Shown: positions 56,640 to 64,000 of the stretch, one piece after another
Layout: every line of letters starts with the position of its first letter
How positions within the stretch are numbered: position 1 is the stretch's first letter
From: Ophiocordyceps camponoti-saundersi (nom. inval.)
Taxonomy: Eukaryota; Ascomycota; Sordariomycetes; Hypocreales; Ophiocordycipitaceae
Assembly: GCA_003339415.1 (NCBI GenBank)
Contig: PDHQ01000126.1
Span: 4,949 to 68,948, forward strand
DNA: 64,000 bases
Reading direction: 5' to 3'
Notes under the pieces: generated by a model
The model's input: only the letters and a program-made list of their open reading frames with translations
Database searches by the model: none
What the model was told of the DNA's origin: nothing
Made by a program: the position numbers and the translations under genes

Positions 56640-58546
56640 ATGCCTTTCCCAGAGGCTTTGCCGCCAGGTAAGGTTGTCTTCCATTCCAAACAATCCCTCC
56701 CCCTCCCTCGTTTTCAAGGGAGTTGCCCCCGGGGGGGAAGAGAGACCTCAGGGACGCTATGCATTGTACATTGGCTCTCCACCCCACCACTTTGTTGTCC
56801 CGCTGGTGGACGAGATTGCCGTGTTTCAGAAGTTGGAAAAAATCCTGATGTTTTTGTCTTCTTGTTGGTAGGATCTGCCCACAGCTCGGCCAGCCTCTCC
56901 TCCAACAACCCCTTTCGCAACCGTGCCGCCTCACCCTCGAGCCCGGACGCTTTCCCTTCGCCGACGTCGCCGTTGGATGAAGCTCGACGCCGACCCCAGT
57001 CGAGAAATCCCTTTGTCGACCAGCCGCCAGTCCTGTCTCTGCAGCTGCCCGGCGCCAACATGGCACACGCAGCCTCCAAGTCGCTATCGGCCGAGGAGAT
57101 ATTCGTGCGTCTTTGCCTTGACCAATATCGAACCGACGACGGCGAACAGGGAGCTGACGGAGATCAGGACTCGCTGACTCTGAGCGACGGCAAGCAGCAG
57201 CAGCAACCGCTCATCAAGCTGGCCGACGTCAACCCCCAGGACAAGGCCGCGTCGGCCCGTCGTGGTGACGGCCAAGGCATCGGCAAGCCCCTCGTCAAGT
57301 CGGCGTCTTCGTCCAAGGGAAGCCATCGCCCCACGCGATCGCAGGAAGAGGCGTTGAGGGCACGGAAGTCCGGTTCTCGGCCCGGCCCGTCCGACTCGCC
57401 GCAGCGCAAGCCGTCATCCCGACCGCGGCGTAATTCGGAGTCGTCCGTCATGGACCTCAGCACTCAACCCATCACGCAGGAGGAAATGAAGATGATCGAG
57501 GCCAAGCGTCTCCGCGACCGACAGCGCCGCGAGCGCGACGGCCGCTCCACAGGTCGCGACATCAAGACGGGCGGCGACGGTGCCAAGGAGAGGAGCAAGT
57601 CGAGACGGCCGAGCCGTCGGCTGGACATCATCGATCAGCTCGACGCCACGAGCATATACGGCACAGGGCGTATGTAATTCTCGCCACTCGCTTCTCTATG
57701 TGTGAGAGCGTGTGCATCATGAGCAAGTGCTGACTCTTTTCTCTTTTCTTGGCAGTTTTCCATCACGACGGCCCGTTCGACGCTCTCAATCCCCACCGCA
57801 ACCGACAAAACAGCCGACGGGCGCCTATGCAGGCCTTTCCCAAGGACTCTCTCAACAATTCGCTCGGCGGAGCCGGACCCCTGAACCGCAACCCCGATCA
57901 CGCCGTCTTCATGGGCAACGGCACGGACGAGGCCTTTCGCGACTACAACGGCGGCATGAGGAATAAGAACGGCTACAGCTATCCGGTCGTGTCCAACGGG
58001 GAGACGGCCATCTTCGACCCGGTGGCGCGGGGGTCGGTGGTGCACGGAGACGAGAGCCACGGTCTGGGGACGTCTACGTTCCTGGAGGGTACGCCGGCGG
58101 CGCGGACGGCGATTGCGCGGCGCGAGGCGGAACATGCGCAGGAGTTTGTCGAGTCGGGCGGTCTGCAGCGCAAGAAGTCGCTGGCGCAGCGGATACGGCA
58201 CATCAACAAGGGCCCGCGCGACTTTGCGCCTTCGGGCCGTATGACGAACCCGGAGGCGACGTTTGCGCGGGCCTCGCCCGATGGCTCCGCCTCGGCCGGA
58301 ATCGGCGTGTCAGACGCGAACCCCTTTTTCGCAGAGTTTGGCGAGGAGACGCTAACGGTGGTGAAGGCGAGCGGGGCTGGCAGCAACGATAGCCCGCCGC
58401 CAAGGACGTCGGGCGGTGTCCTGGACCGTCGAGCGGTGGCAGAAGCTGTGGAAGAGAAGCCGACGGGCATTATCGGCCGGATGAAGAGTCTGAAGGGGGG
58501 ACGGAAGACGCGAACTTCGGAGCAGGGGCCGGGGGTTGCCTTGTGA
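56640..58546 (+). CDS. Pal1 cell-morphology protein
   Basis: Three exons: 56640-56667 (28 nt), 56872-57669 and 57756-58546 (introns 204 and 86 nt), giving 538 aa. Splicing yields the N-terminus MPFPEALPPGSAHSSASLSS followed by NNPFRNRA, an NPF motif as expected for EH-domain (endocytic adaptor) binding; NPFVDQ follows later. The Pal1 domain is completed across intron 2: ATSIYGTGLFHHDGPFDALN plus PHRNRQNSRRAPMQAFP, then HAVFMGNGTDEAF. C-terminal landmarks are QRKKSLAQRIRHINKGPRDF and GIIGRMKSLKGGRKTR. In fission yeast Pal1 localises to growth sites with Sla2/End4 and keeps cylindrical shape; the yeast homologue is in early endocytic coats. A basic, Ser/Arg-rich central segment is probably disordered. 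Confidence 0.92.
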
Positions 58547-59045
58547 ATTTTGGGGGTGTCTTTTCTGTGTGTGTGGATTTTTCTTCTTCTCTGTCTTGGT
58601 CCCTTTTTTTTTCTTCTCTTTGTCTTTGGCTTGCCCGGTGTTTATGGCCAGAGGGACGGGCTGAGACGACAAGGATGACGACGACAACAACGTCAACAAC
58701 AGACGGCGCCGAAGCGTCTATCGAGAGGAGCTTCTGTCTTTCTTCTTCTTCTTCTTCTGTTTCCTTGTTCCTCCTTTTGCTCGCCAGAGGATTCCTTACT
58801 AAGGCAGATTGCTACGGGTAGGTATATTTCGCGTCTAGGGGTAGAGTTTATCCGATGGATGCATGCACGTGATTCAGTTTGTCCTTGTTTCAACGTCATG
58901 TCTTTTTTGAGCTCTCTCTCCTCTCTTGAGCTCTGTCTTTCTCTCTCTCCCCAGCTGTCTCTCACTCTCACCTCGGCTGTCTCTCTCTGTCTCTCTGTCT
59001 CTCTCTATCTTCTCCCATTCATCTTGGCGATCGCAACACAAAACC
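58547..59045. other. Intergenic between Pal1 and RecA-like gene
   Basis: T- and CT-rich sequence (TTCTT runs near 58575-58620, CTCT runs near 58910-59020). It holds the Pal1 3' UTR and the next promoter; nothing else was seen. Confidence 0.6.
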
Positions 59046-60044
59046 ATGTCGCCTCGCCCCGTATCGGCATTGGAAGAGGTGCAGCGGAGTCGCAGCCGGA
59101 GACGGGATCGATACTGGAGCGGTATCCGGCAGATTGACGGGGAGCTATTGGGGGGAAAGGGCTTCGAGGGGGGGAGGGTTGTAGGGGTGAGCAGTTCTGA
59201 GGGGTTGGGGCTTACGGTGAGTCTTTTTTTCTTCTTCTTTCTCTTCCGTCCCTGTGTATTATAAACACGAATTTTTTTGGTTTAAAAGGAAATAATCCGA
59301 TTGATAGATTAACGACCCCTTTTTTTGGAAAAATAGATGACGATGCAGATTGTGGAGGAGACGTTAAGGCGGAATCCTCATGATGGAATTCACCTCATCA
59401 CGCCGTGGGGAGCGACCAAGTACGGGCGGATCCTATCGCGAGATCCGGTCGTTTGGGTCACGAGGGTCTTTGATCTCGAGGGCGTCACCGAGGCTCTTCT
59501 CCAACACGATGAGGAAAAGGGCATAAAAGAAGGTGAAAGAAAGAGGCGCACGCTCACGATTGTCGATGAGTTCGACGCCCTACTTCACAAACTCTTTGCA
59601 TCGCGGTACAAGGAAGCAGCCTTCAGAAAGATCCATTCATTAAGCCACCGTCTCCGAACCCTCTCCCAAAGCAGCGAAAGGAGTTTTTTCCTCCTCACTT
59701 CCACCACCGCTTCACTCGTCGATCGGAAAATGGGGAGCAGAATGGTGAGGGTAAAGGCTAGGTTCGAGTCTGTGGTGCAGCCTTTGCTTGATCTGCATCT
59801 TGTTTGTGAACCTTTGTCGGACGGGAGGGGCAGGGGCAGGGAGATGGGGATGGGGATGGGATTCGTTGTGGAGGTCGTTCTTGATCGTCGTGCTTTGTCC
59901 GTCTTACGGCCTAAAGAGGAGGGGGGGGAAGAAGGAGAAGAAGAAGAAGAAAAAGGGCAAGGTGAACAAGATCAAGAGGTCAACTTCTCGAGGGAATCAA
60001 GATGGGTACTGCTTCGGCTTGTCGATGGCTTCATTGTAGATTAG
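59046..60044 (+). CDS. RecA/Rad51-like P-loop protein with degenerate Walker A
   Basis: Two exons, 59046-59216 and 59337-60044 (120-nt intron, GTGAGT...AATAG), giving 292 aa. The N-terminal block IDGELLGGKGFEGGRVVGVS resembles the strand that leads into the P-loop of Rad51-family proteins. The loop itself reads VGVSSSEGLGLT, without the GKT/GKS lysine. A Walker B-like strand RTLTIVDEFDAL is retained. A long helix (RKIHSLSHRLRTLS) and a strand SFFLLTSTTASLVD follow, as in RecA folds where LIVVTNQV-like strands occur. Near the C-terminus is a Gly/Glu-rich insert. It resembles an uncharacterised fungal family of Rad51/XRCC2-like proteins. A role in recombination is inference, and ATP binding is doubtful. 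Confidence 0.6.
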
Positions 60045-60296
60045 AAACAAAGATAGGAACAAAGGTACCAGCTGAGGGACACGTCATGGTAATAATAGAT
60101 GGGGGCAGACATCCATTCTTCTCTTCTGATGACGACGACGACGACGGTCGCTTTACGCTCTCCTATTCACTCCCTACTACAACCATCACCACAGCCACCA
60201 GTCCAAACAAGAAAACAAGATGCTCCCGCCAGACATGTCGTAAAAGACAAGAGAGAAAGAGAAAAACAGTAAAAAGATAAAAAGAAAAAGCCTGCG
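60045..60296. other. Convergent 3' spacer
   Basis: About 250 bp between the RecA-like stop and the Rho-GEF stop. A-rich near 60240-60290, with a GAC run near 60128-60145. Confidence 0.6.
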
Positions 60297-63200
60297 CTAC
60301 CGCATCGACGGTCCGCTGCCCCCTTGCGCCCCCGACGCCGGCGCCTCAGATCGTCTGGTATTCTTCCAAAAGTCAATGGCCTCGACAACGTCCTCGCCTC
60401 GCTCGTCTTCGTACGCGAATAAGATCTATATGCATAGATGTCAGAGAGAGTCGTCTTTCCTAACCAGAAGGGGAGGAACAATAATATTCTCTCTCACCTC
60501 GTGCGTGCTGCTGTGCAACATGCGGATGTTCTTGTGTGGCACAATATGCACCGCCCCATTCTCAATGTTCCGCAGCTCGATAAAGTTGGCCTCAAACGCC
60601 AGGATCCACGGATAGCTCAGGGCAAAGCTCAGCGGCGTCCCCTCCCAGTCGATCCGCCACTCCGGCCTCGCCCGCCACCCGTTCCGGTTGACGAAGAACG
60701 AAAACTCCGAGTAGTTGAGCAGGAACTCGCCGTTGAGCCGCTCAATGTGGATCGGCTTCACGCCCTCCTTGCGCGCCACAAAGTCGAGCGAGGTGTCAGC
60801 CTGGTCCAGGAGAGCCTGCGTCTCCAGCGTCTCGAGAGACACCACCTCGAAGCCCCTGGCGCAGGCGACGCACAGCTTCGACTTGAGGAAATGCACCGAT
60901 GACGATTCGGTAGGGATATAAAACTCCTTGAACGGTCGCAGCTCGTCCTGGCCGGCCATGAACTTGCCCAGCCCCTTTTGCTTCTTGGCCTTGGTCATGG
61001 CGTCGTTGGGTTCAAACACCTTGATCGTCGTCGACAGCGCCGACGACTTGACGCAGCACACCAGGTGACGGCCCATGCAGATACCCGTCCGGAAGAAGCT
61101 GCAATGGTTCTGGATCTTCTTGGGGCGCTTCGCCGCCGCCGACTCTTCCGGGTTCAGCACCGACACCGAATACGAGTGCAGCGTCTTGTTGGACAGCACC
61201 AGCAGTAGCTGGTACTCCTCAAGGATGTCGATCTGCGTCACGTTGGTCGTTTCCAGCACCCGCCGAGGCACCTGTTCGCGGTTCTTGCGGTCCGAGAGGT
61301 AAATGCCGTTGTCGGTGCCGTAAAGGAGTTTCCGCCCGCCGTCTGATGATGATGATCCAAACGAATCAGTATCAAAACCGGGACATGGACAGGGGTAGGA
61401 TGAGTAGGGTCAGAAGACACAAAGGAAAAAAAAACCCACCAAACGGCGTCACGCAGCGAATCTGGTTCGTCCCGACAAAAAAGTTGCTCGACACAACCGT
61501 CGTGTTGAAAAAGTCGGCCCGCGATCGAAGACGCTGCTGGGCATTGTCGATGAACTCGAGCCACTTCTTCCGCGCCGCCTGGTTGGCCGCAAACAGCGCC
61601 AGCTCATACCCGGCCTTGCCCAGGTGTCGAAAGGTGATGGGCCACCCCTCGCCCTTCTTCGTCTCCGAGTTGTTGGTCCTGATGGACGGTATCAGGCTCG
61701 ACGACGACCGCTTGACGCCCTGTGTCGGAATCACCTCTTCCATCTCGCGGATCGACAGCAGCTCCAGCGGGATCGGCCGTCGGTACGCCTTCATCTCCTC
61801 GTTCTTGCCGCTCTGCTTGACGCGCACCAGCAGGACGGCGTGATCGAAGAGGAACGCAGTAATCTCTGAAGGGTCTGTTGGCGACTTCTTGAGCTGACTC
61901 TTGAACACCAACTCGCGCCCTTCCTCTGTCAGCTTCAGGTCGACCCTTTCGTTGGGCCGGAAGCGCAGCTGGTCGTGCAGCCGCCTCAAGTTGAACCGGT
62001 TCTCTGCCTTGCCCGACTCGGCGTTTACCCGCCCCAGCAAGTCGCGGATCATCGTCAGCACCTTGGGGATGTCCGTCTTGTCCGGGTTGTCGCCCTCGGT
62101 ATACTTGAGCACGTTCTCCAGCAGCAGCGGGTAACGCGCCAGCCGCGTCGTCGGCTTCGTCAGGTAGCCGTTCAGCTCCAGCTTCCTCGACTCCTTGCGT
62201 CGCTCGATCTCGTCGACGAACTTGCCGAAGAAGGGGTTGATGGACCGCTCGTTCTCAAACTCGAACTTGCCCTCCAACTGCCGCGAGCCGTACGTTATGA
62301 AGGGCTCGAACTGCGGAACGTACTCTAGGAAGACGTCGCCGATGTTGTACACGATCGGCTCCTTTCCCTGCCGCGCCGTCAGCGACGAGGCGAAACGCGA
62401 GCTGACCGAGTGGATGCTCGGGTGGTCCACGATATTGCTAAAGATGTTCTTGACCGCCTTCTCCCGCCGCTGGAGCGGTATCGGGGACGCCTTGGACCGC
62501 AGCGGGTTGATCCAAAAGTCACGCAGGTACTCGAGGTCCTTGACGAAGTCGCGCTCCGTGTAGCAAATCTCCGAGATGACCTCCTGCCGCTTCTTCTCAC
62601 GCTCGTCCACCGCATCCGCGATCTCCTTGGGCACCGAGTTGATCCAAAGCTTCTGCTCGTCCGTCTGGTCCGCCTCGTCGTCGTTGACGTTGGCCGAGTC
62701 CTCCTTGCGCAGGCCCGGACCCGTCTTCAGATTCAGCCTCGAGACCTGTTCCAGCCGTCGCGGACAGGCGATGGAGTAGCAGAGCTGGTCTCGCGTGCAC
62801 GTCGGCGAGTAGCATTCCGATAGAAGGACAAATATGCCATTGACGAGAGACTTTTCCTCGGGCTCGTCCATCATCGTCTCCCGGAGCTGGTACATCTCCG
62901 ACATGGAGTCCCGCAGCCGATGCTCGTAAGTCACATCGTGAAAGAACTTTTGCGCGTCAAGAGCGCGACCTAGGAGAAGGGCCAGATTGCGGTCCGTCGT
63001 TCGGATGATGTAGGACAAGACGTCGACCGCTTCGGAGCCGCTGAAGGCATTCTTGTATGTGAGCTCGTTCTTGGTCCGATCGCCGAGGATGATTTTGCGC
63101 CGGAAACACTCTGCCACCCGCGACAGCAGGGCCGGGTACACCAGAGGCGGCCGTATCTTGGTGGCCGTCGGGGGCCGCTCGCTTTCGATCGACTTGCTCC

Positions 63201-63999
63201 TAGATGGTCGCTGCGTGGGCGTGGGTGGATCCGAGTCCGAGGCAACGATCGTCGGCGCGATGCTAGACGCCATCGACATGGACCTCGAATGGTCCGTGGG
63301 CGAGCTCATGGGGGGCGCGCGCGTCTGCGTTCCGGGCGTGTTGGAGTAGGCGCCACCCTGAAGCGGATAGCCATTGGCCGAGGCGTCTGACGGGGCCCGT
63401 CTGTTGGGGATGACACGGCCGCTCATGGTTTGGTGAGCGTCTCTTTCTTGCGGATGATGGAAAGAGCTCGTCATGGACATGGTGCGGTCCTCGTGGCGTT
63501 CCGGTACGACCCGGCCCTGAGCCGTCGTCCTCGCCGAATTCTGCTGGCCGTATTGGGCGAAGCGAGAATGGCTCGCGGGCGAGTGCTGTTGATACGAGCT
63601 CGGCGGCGGATGATACATCTGCGGGCGCGGCATGGATGCCAACGACTGGGAGCGGTAGGGGTCGCTGTTGAGGGCCGGGCCGGGAGCGCCCTGATAGGAT
63701 CTTTGCGGTTGATAACGCATCGCGGCCGCCTGTGGCGTGGTGCGCCTCGCCTGCTGTTGTGGAGGTTGATGCATGAACTGTGTTTGGGAGGTGGCTGTCT
63801 GGCCGCCCGAGGCTGAACGCTGGCCGGAGTAGTGACCAGCGTAGGGGCCGTTCCTGTGATTATCGTAGTAGTGTGGTTGTTGGGGGCGGCCCGGTGGTTG
63901 GCGTGGCTGGCCGGAGGTTCTGCCGGGCTCCATCATGGCGGGGTGCGAGGATGATGCTGTCATGGTCTGGGTTCGGCCCGGAGGAGGTGCGGCGCCGAA
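60297..63999 (-). CDS. ROM2: Rho1 guanine nucleotide exchange factor Rom2-like (DEP-DH-PH-CNH), 5' end may be outside window
   Basis: Exons: (frame open from the right edge) ...-61440, 61342-60498 and 60425-60297, with introns of 97 and 72 nt. The first Met in view is at 63963, giving 1,165 aa. The frame continues upstream to the edge with coding-like residues (APPPGRTQT), so the true start is probably beyond the window. Numbering from that Met: Gln/Pro/Ser-rich disordered region 1-240; DEP ~274-350 (LLSRVAECFRRKIILGDRTK, AFSGSEAVDVLSYIIRT); DH/RhoGEF ~455-650 (RQEVISEICYTERDFVKDLE, RLARYPLLLENVLKYT); PH ~674-811; CNH ~833-1130 (LLYGTDNGIYLSD, VCARGFEVVSLETL, IHIERLNGEFLLNYSEFSFF), then AYEDERGEDVVEAIDFW at the end. 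Rom2 activates Rho1 at the plasma membrane for cell-wall synthesis and cell-wall-integrity signalling. Confidence 0.94.
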
Positions 64000-64000
64000 G

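Noticed and set aside
1..64000. CRISPR arrays, rRNA genes, operons, biosynthetic core enzymes (PKS/NRPS)
   Set aside because: None present. Repeats are tandem microsatellites without spacers, and no megasynthase motifs occur in any frame.

Overview
The window is nuclear DNA from a filamentous ascomycete (Pezizomycotina, most likely Sordariomycetes; genus not assigned). The evidence is short GT-AG introns of 54-331 nt with CTRAC-like branch sites, fungal-specific families (Zn2Cys6 regulator, DUF7707 GPI protein, Pal1, a paired DUF8032-like Q/H-rich regulator) and a retrotransposon carrying RIP-type C-to-T damage. Coding density is low. Genes are separated by long low-complexity spacers full of CT/GA tracts, poly-C/poly-G runs, TGTA/TACA tetranucleotides and a recurrent TCCGTA/TACGGA word. 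No operon, CRISPR array, rRNA or tRNA gene was recognised.

Layout. (1) 0.6-8.5 kb holds three minus-strand genes: DNA polymerase epsilon histone-fold subunit D (DPB4), a single-pass membrane protein with a basic, low-complexity tail, and a secreted GPI-anchored DUF7707 protein. (2) 9.9-15.9 kb is a transposon island: a 445-bp non-autonomous DNA element with 46-bp terminal inverted repeats and an 8-bp target duplication, then a complete but RIP-degenerate Ty1/copia element of 5,310 bp with 163-bp LTRs and a 5-bp target duplication. (3) 17.3-28.8 kb is gene-rich: F-box/LRR protein (+), cystathionine gamma-lyase (-), UPC2-type Zn2Cys6 regulator (+), ribosome biogenesis factor RPF2 (-) and the peroxisomal receptor PEX5 (+). 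(4) 28.8-43.2 kb is mostly gene-free repeat-rich DNA around one gene, a 784-aa regulator with two related domains that resembles the Medusa/Ren1/Acr1 developmental regulators. A short N-gap in poly-G lies downstream of it. (5) 43.2-64 kb is dense with signalling and cell-growth genes: casein kinase I (+), tail-anchored inositol polyphosphate 5-phosphatase (+), PKA-type AGC kinase (-), TBC Rab-GAP with EF-hand-like segment (+), Pal1 (+), a RecA/Rad51-like protein with an eroded Walker A (+), and a Rom2-type Rho1 GEF (-) that runs to the right edge.

The genes do not form a dedicated cluster. Several in the right third belong to the same general programme of polarised growth and membrane traffic (CK1, 5-phosphatase, PKA, Rab-GAP, Pal1, Rho-GEF), but ordinary gene order explains this equally well. 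I found no convincing new multi-gene system. The most informative unusual features are the mutation pattern of the copia element, the TIR element beside it, the isolated dual-domain regulator with very long non-coding flanks, and the RecA-like protein lacking a normal P-loop. Gene models are manual splice predictions; each was checked for reading-frame continuity across exons.
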